From assembly GCA_025936825.1 (NCBI GenBank), contig JAICSO010000009.1, positions 62,001-126,000 on the forward strand: DNA of 64,000 nt. The letters run 5' to 3'. Shown here piece by piece: positions 18,945-27,714 of the stretch. Each line of letters starts with the position of its first letter. Position 1 is the first letter of the stretch. The DNA comes from Terriglobales bacterium (GTDB taxonomy: Bacteria; Acidobacteriota; Terriglobia; Terriglobales; Acidobacteriaceae). A model generated the notes under the pieces. The model saw only the letters and a list, made by a program, of their open reading frames with translations, was not told where the DNA came from and did not search any database. The translations under genes were made by a program, and so were the position numbers.

Positions 18945-20186
18945 ATGTTCAGAGATCTTCTCCAGGAAGCCTACACGGCCATGCGCCACAACCGGCGTCG
19001 CACGGCCCTCACTATGCTCGGTATGGCTTGGGGCATTGCGACGGTCGTGATGCTGCTCGCTTATGGCAATGGCTTCGGGCAAGCTTGCGCGAACATCTTC
19101 GCGAATTTTGGCAACAAGCTGGTGATCGTGGTGCCGAACCGTACATCCATGCAGGCCGGCGGAGAGAAGTCGGGAACTCTCATCCGGTTCACGCTGGAGG
19201 ATGTCGATACCCTATCTACGAACCTTCCGCAGATTTCACACATTACCCCTGAGGTCGGCAAACAGGCGAATGTGCAGTACGATACGCGCACATTCACCTG
19301 GCAAGTCACCGGCGAGTATCCAGTGGCGGAATCGGTTCGTTCCCTCGATGTAGACGAGGGCCGTTTCTACAACGGCGAGGACCAGAACCAGCGGGCGCGC
19401 GTTGCGGTGATTGGGTCGGAAGCAAAAGAGAAATTATTCTCCGGCCGGAATGCTATTGGCGAGCGAATCCGACTCGACGGTCTGAGTTTCGAAGTCATCG
19501 GGATCTTGAAGCCGAAGATGCAAGAAGGGAATGATGACATCAATCGGGTCATTTACATTCCTTTCACCACCATGAGCGACTTGAAGGACATACACTACCT
19601 CGACTCGATCTGGTTCACTTATTCGACTCCCGCCTACGAACAACTGGAGCAGCAAGTGCGCAGCATTCTTGCAGTGCCTCACAAATTCAATCAAGCGGAC
19701 CGGCAAGCTGTCCGAGTGTTCAATTTGATGACGCAGGTGCACCAGTTCGAAATCATTACCACGGGATTGAAGATCCTGATGGGCTTCATTGGGACCTTGA
19801 CGCTAGGAATTGGCGGTGTGGGATTGATGAACATCATGCTGGTTTCGGTGACGCAGCGTACGAAAGAGATCGGTGTGCAGAAAGCACTGGGTGCACGGCG
19901 GCGTTACATTCTGACGCAGTTTCTTGCTGAGGCTTTGACGATCACCGCCCTCGGCGGCGCGCTGGGCATCATTTTGGCGTACGTGGTGGCGCTTTCGGTC
20001 GGCAGGCTGACTCTTTATAGCGCCTTCGCGAAGAATGGCGAGGCCGGTGACATCCGCCTGATGATCGCTCCGGGAACTCTGATCGCTTCGACAATTATTC
20101 TGGGAGCGGTCGGCCTGATCAGCGGGATGATCCCCGCCGTTCGTGCTTCGCGGCTCGATCCGATCGAAGCGCTCAGGCACGAGTAG
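18945..20186 (+). CDS. MacB/FtsX-type ABC transporter permease (second of pair)
   Basis: 413 residues, paralogous to the preceding gene: N-terminal helix (TALTMLGMAWGIATVVMLLA), periplasmic core, and three C-terminal helices (GFIGTLTLGIGGVGLMNIML; QRTKEIGVQKALGARRRYIL; GLISGMIPAVRASRLDP). Only two bases separate it from the first permease, so they are one operon. No ATP-binding motif. Confidence 0.87.
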   Translation: MFRDLLQEAYTAMRHNRRRTALTMLGMAWGIATVVMLLAYGNGFGQACANIFANFGNKLVIVVPNRTSMQAGGEKSGTLIRFTLEDVDTLSTNLPQISHITPEVGKQANVQYDTRTFTWQVTGEYPVAESVRSLDVDEGRFYNGEDQNQRARVAVIGSEAKEKLFSGRNAIGERIRLDGLSFEVIGILKPKMQEGNDDINRVIYIPFTTMSDLKDIHYLDSIWFTYSTPAYEQLEQQVRSILAVPHKFNQADRQAVRVFNLMTQVHQFEIITTGLKILMGFIGTLTLGIGGVGLMNIMLVSVTQRTKEIGVQKALGARRRYILTQFLAEALTITALGGALGIILAYVVALSVGRLTLYSAFAKNGEAGDIRLMIAPGTLIASTIILGAVGLISGMIPAVRASRLDPIEALRHE

Positions 20187-20193
20187 TGAAAGA

Positions 20194-20230
20194 TTGAATC
20201 ATTGAGCCATCGGATCATTGAATCATTGAA
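20194..20230 (+). repeat. Short direct repeat of ATCATTGA
   Basis: Three copies of ATCATTGA (20198, 20214, 20222) lie just after the permease stop, the last two adjacent. Simple intergenic repeat; no function seen. Confidence 0.5.
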
Positions 20231-20290
20231 AGCCTATGGGAATCACTCTTGTCTATTCCGGTTCACTGATTCGTCTTCGAAAATGAACGC

Positions 20291-20704
20291 ATGAGATTTC
20301 GAAGTGCATGCATTCTGTTCTCTTGCTTCCTCCTGACTGGCCCTCCATTCTCGTTTGCGCGTCCTAACAGATCGCGCGCCCGAGTGATTGATTCGTCGTA
20401 CAGTTCGGCTCTGGCTGCCGCCAACCGGTTCCTGCATGCCTGGCAGACCCAAGACCATGAAACCGGAATCATGATGCTGACGGACGTGGCGCGGCAACAA
20501 GTGTCGTCGGACAAACTCCAGGAGTTCTTCTCTCCCACTGATCAGGCTGCTTATGAGATTCAGCGCGGCAGACGGATGAATGGAGCCGAGTATGTTTTCC
20601 CGGTAGTGTTATTTGGCACGATGCAGGATTCGCCGCCGCGTCCGTGCAGACTGGTGATTATGCGGACGGCAAAGGATGAATGGGTCGTGAACCGTCTGCC
20701 GTAA
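20291..20704 (+). CDS. Small secreted protein of unknown function
   Basis: 137 residues with a signal peptide (SACILFSCFLLTGPPFSFA). The body (ALAAANRFLHAWQTQDHETG, QQVSSDKLQEFF, CRLVIMRTAKDEWVVNRLP) has the helix-then-beta layout of small NTF2-like/DUF4878-type proteins, but I am not sure of the family. A hairpin terminator follows directly. Confidence 0.6.
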   Translation: MRFRSACILFSCFLLTGPPFSFARPNRSRARVIDSSYSSALAAANRFLHAWQTQDHETGIMMLTDVARQQVSSDKLQEFFSPTDQAAYEIQRGRRMNGAEYVFPVVLFGTMQDSPPRPCRLVIMRTAKDEWVVNRLP

Positions 20705-20710
20705 GGTGTG

Positions 20711-20729
20711 TCCGCCCTTAGGCGGATTT
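20711..20729 (+). terminator. Hairpin terminator after the small secreted protein gene
   Basis: TCCGCC-ctta-GGCGGA with a short T run, seven bases after the stop at 20704. The stem also overlaps the 3' end of a short gene on the other strand, so it may serve convergent transcription. Confidence 0.5.
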
Positions 20730-20831
20730 CTCACGTCGAATCTCGATTACTTTGCCGCGATTCTCGGCGGCAACCCACTTCGGATTCTTTCGATATCGAT
20801 TGGGAACGTAAAACCTGATTAGCTTTGCCAC
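20718..20831 (-). CDS. 37-residue conserved-looking small protein
   Basis: GTG start at 20831 preceded by GGAGGGGG two bases upstream; stop at 20718. The product begins VAKLIRFYVPNRYRK and continues KWVAAENRGKVIEI, ending REKSA. This layout (KLIxFYVP, then W, then RGKVIEF/I) is one I have seen in very short proteins of Acidobacteriota, though I cannot name a family. No signal or membrane segment. Too short for standard calling and likely to be missed. Confidence 0.55.
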   Translation of the reverse strand: MAKLIRFYVPNRYRKNPKWVAAENRGKVIEIRREKSA

Positions 20832-20972
20832 AGCCCCCTCCGCGCTACCCCACAACTTGTTCTAAGTATAACAACACTGCCTGAGCACGGAAGTCGCGCA
20901 CCTCGCGATTGAATGAAGACCTAACGTTCCTTGTGGGTCCTGGCGATCTTTACAGGAGAGCGGAGCTTTTGC

Positions 20973-21382
20973 ATGAATATTCTGATCGTGGAAGACAGCC
21001 GGTTTCTGCGGCTAGCCAATGAACGGGCGTTGACGAAGGCAGGACATAACGTGATCAGCGCATCCGACGGTGCCGAAGGATTGCGCCTCGCGACCGAGCA
21101 TCGTCCGGATTTGATCATTCTGGACATGCTCTTGCCAAAGATGTCCGGGCCGGAGGTCCTGCGCGCGATTCGTGCGAATGCGGAAATCGGAAAAAAACTG
21201 CAGTTATGGTTCTCACCAGCCTCCCTCAAGCAAATGAAAGCAAGCTGCTGAAGGAGGGCGCGACGGCCTACTTCGAGAAATCGCTACTTACGATTGACAA
21301 AGGTCCCGTTCCTTTTGTGGAAGCTGTCGAGAAATTGCTGGCCCGGCCGGCTCGCGCCAACGCTGCCGTCGCGGGCGAATAG
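20973..21382 (+). pseudogene. CheY-like response regulator with a -1 frame break
   Basis: A single-domain receiver. The first frame from ATG 20973 (GGAG eight bases upstream) encodes MNILIVEDSRF and the phospho-acceptor PDLIILDMLLPKMSG up to EIGKK. It then leaves frame and stops at 21251. The continuation (TAVMVLTSLPQANES, EGATAYFEKS with the conserved Thr/Ser and Lys) is in the -1 frame and stops at 21382. The break lies at a run of seven A (21191-21197), read GGA AAA AAA. With a one-base backward slip the product would be an intact 136-residue receiver. It is a real frameshift, a homopolymer sequencing error, or slippage. Confidence 0.8.
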
Positions 21383-21430
21383 TCACCTTTCAACCTGAGC
21401 TGCCGTGCTGTGGTAGATTCGATTTCTGCC

Positions 21431-22891
21431 ATGAAAGAGCTTGCGGCCTGGGCACTCAACATTGCCAATCAACGCGGCGCCACCTACGCAGACGTGCGGG
21501 TGATTGATGACCGCAGCCGGGCATTAGCCACCAAGAATGGAAGAATTGGCAATGCGTCTGATTCTCGTTCACAAGGTTTCAACATCCGTGTGCTGATTGA
21601 CGGAGCCTGGGGGTTCGCTTCATCTGCCGAATTGGACCGTTCTTCTGTGGAAGCCACTGCGGCACGGGCAGTGGATATCGCCAAAGCGTCCGCGAAGGTG
21701 AAGCAGAGCGACGTGCAACTCGCTCCCGAGAAGGCTGTAACGGTTGAGTGGACTACGCCGCATCAGATTGATCCGTTCTCCATTTCCATCGAACAGAACC
21801 TGGCGTTGTTGCAAAAAGTCGATGCCGAACTGCGTTCGGTGGGTGGGGTGACGCTCGCGGAAACGAACATGAACTTTCGCCGCGAGGAGCAAAGGTTCTT
21901 TTCGTCGGAGGGTTCGGATATTCACCAGACGAAGTACACGACCGGCGCGGGATATGTGGCTTACGCGTTTGCGGGGAGCGAGATCCAGAAACGCTCGTAC
22001 CCGAATTCCTTTGGCGGCCAGTGGCAGAACAAGGGATATGAACTGATTGATGAATTGAAGCTGGTCGAGAATGCGCGCCGAATCGGCGGAGAGGCGGTCG
22101 CGCTGCATAGCGCCGAGCAGTGCCCAAAGGGCGTGTTCGACATCATTTTGGAAAGCTCGCAGCTGGGATTGCAGATCCACGAGTCTGTCGGTCATCCGAT
22201 TGAGTTGGATCGCGTGTTGGGCATGGAAGCCAACTTTGCCGGCACTTCATTTCTAACGCTGGAGAAATTGCGTTCCTTGAAATACGGTAGCGAACTGGTG
22301 AACGTGGTTGCCGATGCAAGGCAGGAGCATGGACCGGGCCTGGGCACCTTTGCTTTTGATGATGAGGGCGTGGCGGCGCAGTGCACGCCGATCATCTCGA
22401 ACGGTCTGTTCACGGGCTATCTGAGCTCGCGCGAGACGGCGTCGCTGGTCGGTTTGCAGCGCTCGGGCGGGACAATGCGGGCCGAGAGTTGGAACCGGCT
22501 GCCGATTATCCGCATGACCAACATCAGCATTTTGCCGGGTGAAAAGCCGCTGACGCTGGAGCAACTGATCGCTTCGACAGATCACGCAATCCTGTTTCAG
22601 ACGAACCGCTCGTGGTCGATCGACGACAAGCGGTATAACTTTCAGTTTGGCACCGAAATTGGCTGGGAGATCAAGAACGGCAAGCGGGTGCGCATGCTGA
22701 AGAATCCATCGTACTCGGGGATCACGACAGAGTTCTGGAATTCTATGGATGCGATCTGCTCGCGCGATCAGTGGACGCTGTGGGGCACGCCGAATTGTGG
22801 CAAAGGGCAACCGATGCAAACGATGGGGACCGGCCATGGAGCCAGTCCGGCAAGGTTCAGGAAGGTGAAGGTGGGAAGTGCGTATTCGTAG
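21431..22891 (+). CDS. tldD: TldD-family metalloprotease
   Basis: About 486 residues. TldD/TldE heterodimers are Zn-dependent proteases that trim unfolded or modified peptides (in E. coli, microcin B17 and CcdA). The metal motif HESVGH (in LGLQIHESVGHPIELD, about 243-248) is the catalytic HExxxH of TldD. The later fold markers are present (DDEGVAAQCTPIISNGLFTG; AESWNRLPIIRMTNISILPG; CGKGQP near the C-terminus). An in-frame GTG at 21410 would add seven residues; neither start has a clear ribosome site. The partner gene follows after a 180-base repeat. Confidence 0.9.
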   Translation: MKELAAWALNIANQRGATYADVRVIDDRSRALATKNGRIGNASDSRSQGFNIRVLIDGAWGFASSAELDRSSVEATAARAVDIAKASAKVKQSDVQLAPEKAVTVEWTTPHQIDPFSISIEQNLALLQKVDAELRSVGGVTLAETNMNFRREEQRFFSSEGSDIHQTKYTTGAGYVAYAFAGSEIQKRSYPNSFGGQWQNKGYELIDELKLVENARRIGGEAVALHSAEQCPKGVFDIILESSQLGLQIHESVGHPIELDRVLGMEANFAGTSFLTLEKLRSLKYGSELVNVVADARQEHGPGLGTFAFDDEGVAAQCTPIISNGLFTGYLSSRETASLVGLQRSGGTMRAESWNRLPIIRMTNISILPGEKPLTLEQLIASTDHAILFQTNRSWSIDDKRYNFQFGTEIGWEIKNGKRVRMLKNPSYSGITTEFWNSMDAICSRDQWTLWGTPNCGKGQPMQTMGTGHGASPARFRKVKVGSAYS

Positions 22892-23074
22892 CATTCAGCA
22901 CTCAGCATTCAGCAGTCAGATGTCTTCGCGATGTCATTCCGAGTGGCTTCAGCCGCGAGGAATCTGCATTTCTGTTAAGAACCAACGCTGCAGATTCCTC
23001 ACCGCTAAAGCAGTTCGGAATGACAGGCCATTGAAGTTGGCTTGGCTGAATGCTGATTGCTGAGTACTGAATGC
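22891..23074. repeat. Nested long inverted repeat between tldD and tldE
   Basis: Two layers of dyad symmetry fill the gap. The outer arms are simple CATTCAGCA/CTCAGCATTCAGCA units at 22891-22920 and their complement (CTGAATGCTGATTGCTGAG and on) at 23045-23074. The inner arms are TGTCATTCCGA (22932-22942) and TCGGAATGACA (23015-23025), flanking GAATCTGCA/TGCAGATTC. The last bases of the outer arm contain the ATG of the downstream gene. Composite palindromes of this kind are common between genes in Acidobacteriota (general knowledge); no transposase is present. Confidence 0.75.
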
Positions 23075-24462
23075 TTACTCTCGAGCAAGCCGCGGACATT
23101 TTCTCTCGCATTCGCAAGTACGCGACGGCGGATGAGGTGGAGTGTCTTTTTTACGGCGGGAAGTCTGCGCTGACGCGTTTCGCCAACAACACCATTCATC
23201 AAAACGTGGCAGAGGAAAACTACGATGTTTCAGTCCGCACAGCTTTTGGCGGGCGCACCGCCCGGGCCACGACCAACAAGTTCGACGAAGATAGCTTGCG
23301 CGACGTGGTACGTGCGTCGGAGAATCTCGCGCGAGTGCAGGAACCCGATCCGGATTTATTGCCGGTACCCAGCCCGGAAGAAATGTCGGACAGGAATGTC
23401 CGACCCACACAATCTGCGCGACATTTTGGAGAGACTGCGGCACTTACGCCGGGGCAACGCGCCGATGCGGTGGGACAGATCGTGGCAATCGCGCAGAAAC
23501 ATAAGCTAACGGCCGCGGGAATTTTCGCGAGTTCCGATAACCTTGAGGGAATTTTCAATTCGCGCGGGCTGAGCGCCTGGCATACCCAAACGTCCGCGGA
23601 AATATCCATCACGATGCTGGCGCCTGATTCGTCCGGCTGGCAGAAGGCAAATTTCCCAGACGTTGCCCGACTTGATCCGGCGCATCTCGCGCAGGTTGCT
23701 GCGGAGAAGGCCGCCAAATCCGCTGCTCCCCGTGAGATTGCGCCGGGGAAGTACACAGTTATTCTGGAGCCCGCTGCGGTCCTCGATACGGTCGGCTTCG
23801 CTTTCTACGATTTCGGCGGACTTGCCATTCTTGATCAGCGTTCGTTCCTGAACAACCGCATCGGGACCAAGCTGTTTGGCGAGAATATTTCCATTTGGGA
23901 CGATGTGTCTCATTCTCTGCAGTCTGGCTCTCCGTTCGACGGCGAGGGAGTACCTCGCCAAAAGGTGCAACTTGTGGCGAACGGAGTCGTAAAGCAGCTG
24001 GTCTACTCTCGTGGAAGCGCCGCGAGGATGAAAAAATCGGAGTACGCCAGCAAAGTTGGTCCCGTCGAAACTACGGGACACGGTTTTCCCATTCCCAACG
24101 AGATCGGCGAGGCGCCGATGAACATCGTGTTCGAGCCGCCAAAGGAGCCGAAGAGCACCGAGCAGATGATCGCGTCTACCGAGCGCGGAATCCTGGTCAC
24201 GCGGCTCTGGTATATACGCGAAGTCGATCCCTACGAGAAGATCCTAACCGGCATGACCCGAGATGGCACATTCATGATCGAAAATGGGAAGCTGGTTTGT
24301 GGGCTTCGCAATTTTCGTTTCAATCAGAGCCTGATTGACATGCTGTCGAATGTCGAAGCCATGAGCACGCCCGTGCGCACCAGCGCCGAGGAATCGTTTG
24401 ACATGGTCGTGCCCGCGATGAAGGTGCGGGATTTCAACTTCACGGAAGTCACCAAGTTCTAG
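23071..24462 (+). CDS. tldE: TldE/PmbA-family protein
   Basis: 463 residues, the non-catalytic partner of TldD; no HExxxH motif is present, as expected. Family markers include ALTRFANNTIHQNVAEEN near the N-terminus, GIFASSDNLEGIFNSRGLSA in the middle and the C-terminal DGTFMIENGKLVCGL. The start ATG lies within the right arm of the intergenic repeat and has no clear ribosome site, so levels may depend on the repeat. Around residues 105-111 a palindromic insert (MSDRNVRPT) interrupts the sequence. Confidence 0.87.
   Translation: MLTLEQAADIFSRIRKYATADEVECLFYGGKSALTRFANNTIHQNVAEENYDVSVRTAFGGRTARATTNKFDEDSLRDVVRASENLARVQEPDPDLLPVPSPEEMSDRNVRPTQSARHFGETAALTPGQRADAVGQIVAIAQKHKLTAAGIFASSDNLEGIFNSRGLSAWHTQTSAEISITMLAPDSSGWQKANFPDVARLDPAHLAQVAAEKAAKSAAPREIAPGKYTVILEPAAVLDTVGFAFYDFGGLAILDQRSFLNNRIGTKLFGENISIWDDVSHSLQSGSPFDGEGVPRQKVQLVANGVVKQLVYSRGSAARMKKSEYASKVGPVETTGHGFPIPNEIGEAPMNIVFEPPKEPKSTEQMIASTERGILVTRLWYIREVDPYEKILTGMTRDGTFMIENGKLVCGLRNFRFNQSLIDMLSNVEAMSTPVRTSAEESFDMVVPAMKVRDFNFTEVTKF
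23385..23404. repeat. Palindromic element inside tldE coding frame
   Basis: GTCGGAC (23385) and GTCCGAC (23398) form a hairpin with loop AGGAAT, followed by CCACAC. A closely similar sequence (GGGCCGG-ACATT-CCGGCCC, preceded by TGTGGGT) lies between genes at 27644. In tldE it is read in frame as SDRNVRPT. Confidence 0.55.
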
Positions 24463-24636
24463 AAGCAATGGCTAGTGACTAGTGGCTAGTGGGCAGTTAC
24501 CGGTAGTCACGCAACGGAGCCGGATTTGAAAAAAGAATGGCGTCATCCCGAAGGCCCGCGCTTTCACCAGCGGGACCAGGGATCTTGCGTGTAGCACCGA
24601 TGAATGTGCGATCACAAGTCGCTCTGGCTTCAGAAC

Positions 24637-26598
24637 TCACGCTTCTTCCTGCTCCTTCAGTTTTGCCAGCACGCTGAAATCTTCCAGCGTGGTCGTGTCG
24701 CCTTTCACGTCGCCGCCGCCGGCGAGTTCACGCAGTAGCCGGCGCATGATTTTTCCGCTACGTGTTTTAGGCAGGGCATCGGTGAAGCGGATATCGTCGG
24801 GCTTGGCGAGCGAGCCGATTTCTTTCGCCACCCATTTCCGCAGTTCTTCTTTCAACTCGGGCGAAGGCTTTCGTCCACCCTCGAGCGTCACGAATGCGGC
24901 GATTGCCTGGCCCTTGATCTCGTCGGGGCGGCCGACCACGGCGGCTTCCGCAACCGCATCGTGCGAAACGAGCGCGGACTCCACTTCCATCGTGCTCAGG
25001 CGGTGGCCGGAGACATTGATCACATCATCGACTCGGCCCATCACCCAGAAGTAGCCGTCTTTATCTTTGCGGGCGCCATCGCCGGTGAAATACGCGCCGC
25101 GAATCTGGGAGAAGTATTGCTTCACGTAGCGGTCAGGATCACCGTAGATCGTCCGCAACATCCCGGGCCAAGGACGCTTCAGGATCAAAAAGCCGCCTGC
25201 GCCATCGGGCACCGGTTCGCCGTCGATGTTCACGATTTCAGGTACAACGCCGGGCATGGGTCTGGTTGCCGAACCCGGCTTGGTTGCTATCGCGCCTGGG
25301 ATCGGGCTGATCATGATGTGACCGGTCTCCGTTTGCCACCAGGTGTCGACAATCGGGCAGCGATCGTGGCCGATGACGGCGCGATACCACATCCAGGCTT
25401 CAGGATTGATGGGTTCGCCGACCGAACCGAGCAGGCGCAGGCTGGTCAGCTTGTGCTTCTTGGGCCATTCGTCGCCCCAGCGAATAAACGTGCGGATCGC
25501 TGTAGGCGCGGTGTAGAAAATGTTGACCTGATGGCGATCGATGATCTGCCAGAAGCGATCGGGTTCCGGAAAATTCGGCGCGCCTTCGTACATCAGGCTG
25601 GTCGCGCCATTTTGCAGCGGACCGTAAACGATGTAGCTATGTCCTGTAACCCACCCGATATCGGCTGTGCACCAGAAAGTATCTTCTTCGTGGAGATCGA
25701 AGACCCACTTGGTGGTGATGTAGGTGCCGACGGAGTAACCGCCGGTCGTGTGAACAACGCCCTTCGGCTTCCCGGTCGTGCCCGAGGTGTACAGGATGTA
25801 CAGCGGATGTTCAGCATCGAGCGGCTCGGCTGGGCATTCGTCGGATGCGTTCGCCATCAACTCGTGCCACCAATGGTCGCGGCCTGACTGCAAGTTGATA
25901 GGACTTCCCGTCCTCTTATACACGACTGCATTCTTTACGGTAGGACAGGACTTGAGTGCCTCTTCGACCACGGGAAACAGCTTCACCTCGCCTCCGCGTC
26001 GGAAGGAGCCATCTTGCGTAACGACGCAGGTCGCCTGCGAATCATGGATGCGGTCGATGAGTGCATTCGAAGAGAATCCGCCGAAAATGACCGTGTGCGG
26101 CGCGCCAATTCGTGCGCAGGCGAGCATGGCAACCGGGAGTTCCGGCGTCATGCCCATGTATATGGCGACCCGGTCTCCTTTGCGCACACCCAGCGACTTC
26201 AGCACATTCGCGAATTTCTGTACTTCTTTATAGATCTGCTGATATGTGAGTGTGCGGACTTCGCCGGGTTCGCTCTCCCAGATCAGCGCAGCTTTATTCT
26301 TACGCGCGGTCTGGACATGGCGGTCGAGGCAGTTGTAGGAGAGATTCAGTTCGCCACCAACAAACCATTTTGCCCACGGGTGGTTGTATTCGAGAATTCT
26401 GTCCCATCTCCTGAACCAGTGCAGTTCTTCGGCAATGCGCGACCAGAATTTATCGGGATTTTCGATCGACTCGCGATAAATGCGCTCGTAATCCTCTGCG
26501 CTTTTGATGAAGGCGGACTGACGGAACTCCGCCGAAGGCTCAAACTTGCGTTGCTCTTGAAGGACAGAATCGATGTGGGTGCTGGGGACGGTCGCCAT
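24637..26598 (-). CDS. acs: Acetyl-CoA synthetase
   Basis: AMP-forming acetate:CoA ligase of 653 residues, full length. It turns acetate, ATP and CoA into acetyl-CoA via acetyl-AMP. The AMP-binding motif [11 protein letters not shown], the acyl-binding region ([13 protein letters not shown]) and the C-terminal [11 protein letters not shown] are intact; the Lys of the last is the known acetylation control site. ATG 26598 has AGGAT seven bases upstream. It stands alone, convergent with tldE; the 174 bases between hold a GGCTAGTG direct repeat near 24470 but no clear terminator. Confidence 0.95.
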   Translation of the reverse strand: MATVPSTHIDSVLQEQRKFEPSAEFRQSAFIKSAEDYERIYRESIENPDKFWSRIAEELHWFRRWDRILEYNHPWAKWFVGGELNLSYNCLDRHVQTARKNKAALIWESEPGEVRTLTYQQIYKEVQKFANVLKSLGVRKGDRVAIYMGMTPELPVAMLACARIGAPHTVIFGGFSSNALIDRIHDSQATCVVTQDGSFRRGGEVKLFPVVEEALKSCPTVKNAVVYKRTGSPINLQSGRDHWWHELMANASDECPAEPLDAEHPLYILYTSGTTGKPKGVVHTTGGYSVGTYITTKWVFDLHEEDTFWCTADIGWVTGHSYIVYGPLQNGATSLMYEGAPNFPEPDRFWQIIDRHQVNIFYTAPTAIRTFIRWGDEWPKKHKLTSLRLLGSVGEPINPEAWMWYRAVIGHDRCPIVDTWWQTETGHIMISPIPGAIATKPGSATRPMPGVVPEIVNIDGEPVPDGAGGFLILKRPWPGMLRTIYGDPDRYVKQYFSQIRGAYFTGDGARKDKDGYFWVMGRVDDVINVSGHRLSTMEVESALVSHDAVAEAAVVGRPDEIKGQAIAAFVTLEGGRKPSPELKEELRKWVAKEIGSLAKPDDIRFTDALPKTRSGKIMRRLLRELAGGGDVKGDTTTLEDFSVLAKLKEQEEA

Positions 26599-26739
26599 GC
26601 GGGATCCTAGAAAATGATTTCCGTTCCGCATTTTACCTGTGTAAAGGCCGAGTTGTCTGCCGGGGAGTCGTTCAACTTAGCAATTTAGGACAAGCCACTT
26701 ACCCGAGACTACCGATAAACTGTCTGACCAGAAGCGCCG

Positions 26740-27630
26740 ATGATGCCGCCAAAGAAGGCCCACCAGAGCCATTTTCATCGAGCCCAAGTCCGACGCGCGC
26801 AGCGCTACATTCGCCTGCATCTTGCCGAACCCATGTCCCTCGACCGCCTTGCGCGAGAGGCGAGGTCGTCTTCTTACCATTTCGCGCGCTTATTCAACGC
26901 GTACGTCGGAGAAACGCCTTTCGAATTCCTGCGTCGCTTGCGACTGGTGACCGCCTTGCGAATGCTGCAGGAAGATCCTCGAGTCCGCGTAACCGAGATC
27001 GCTTTGAGCATCGGCTACGATACCTCCGCGTCGTTTAACAAAGCCTTTCGCAAATTGCTGGAAATGAACCCAGGTGATTTTCGCAAGCTGGGAAAAGAAC
27101 GCCAGGATGAAGTGATCTACGCTCTGAGTCGTCCCAGACCACTCAAGGAGATCACGGTGAACTTAAGCTTGGATTTCGAGACTGTTACCCGTCCTTTGAC
27201 CCACTACATTTTTCTCGAAAAGCACGGGCCCTTCGCGGAAGTCGCACCACCGCTGTGGAACGACCTGCAACCCTTGCTCCGACACTTGAACCAGCAGCAA
27301 ATTCGTGAATATTTGGGCGTGAGCGGCATTGATAAGAGCAAGCGCGGCGAGGAGGCCATGATCTACCAGGCAGGAGTGGCCTGCGCCCAAGAGCCGGGGA
27401 AGCTTCCTGACGGTCTTCAGCACCGGGCCATTAAATCGGGAAAATACGCGCGCTTCCTGCTCACGGGACCGTACTCGCAAATCTGGCCGGCATTCGATCT
27501 CATCTTCAAGAGTCTCGCTGAGAAGAAGGTGGGACTGCGGCCAGAGTTTTGTATTGAAAACTACTTGAACGATCCGCGGGTCACTTCAGAAGAGAATTTA
27601 CAAACCGAACTGTTGATTCCAATTGCCTGA
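26740..27630 (+). CDS. AraC-family regulator with GyrI-like effector domain
   Basis: 296 residues. The N-terminal AraC/XylS DNA-binding domain spans about 15-115: first HTH SLDRLAREARSSSYHFARLF, second HTH RVTEIALSIGYDTSASFNKA. The C-terminal half (about 135-296, EFRVE-like beta fold with FLLTGPYSQIWPAFDLIF) matches the GyrI-like small-molecule-binding domain, as in Rob/SoxS-related and multidrug-binding regulators. Divergent from acs; the target is unknown. Confidence 0.86.
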   Translation: MMPPKKAHQSHFHRAQVRRAQRYIRLHLAEPMSLDRLAREARSSSYHFARLFNAYVGETPFEFLRRLRLVTALRMLQEDPRVRVTEIALSIGYDTSASFNKAFRKLLEMNPGDFRKLGKERQDEVIYALSRPRPLKEITVNLSLDFETVTRPLTHYIFLEKHGPFAEVAPPLWNDLQPLLRHLNQQQIREYLGVSGIDKSKRGEEAMIYQAGVACAQEPGKLPDGLQHRAIKSGKYARFLLTGPYSQIWPAFDLIFKSLAEKKVGLRPEFCIENYLNDPRVTSEENLQTELLIPIA

Positions 27631-27643
27631 TCACCATGTGGGT

Positions 27644-27662
27644 GGGCCGGACATTCCGGCCC
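27644..27662. repeat. GC-rich hairpin between convergent genes
   Basis: GGGCCGG-acatt-CCGGCCC, 14 bases after the AraC-type stop and 53 before the convergent epimerase stop. It can end transcription of either gene, although the T run downstream is weak. It is related in sequence to the element inside tldE. Confidence 0.5.
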
Positions 27663-27714
27663 CCCGATCTCCGGTTTTTAGCCTCCCCGTGTTGAGGCGT
27701 GAGCAAAGCCCCGT

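Noticed and set aside
22891-23074. Possible insertion sequence remnant between tldD and tldE
   Set aside because: No transposase fragment and no target duplication seen; fits a palindromic repeat element.
24466-24500. GGCTAGTG direct repeat after tldE as a terminator
   Set aside because: No stem with a T run; simple low-complexity repeat only.
24961-25887. Long open frame (308 codons) antisense to acs
   Set aside because: Acs is certain on the other strand; the frame is a codon-bias shadow.
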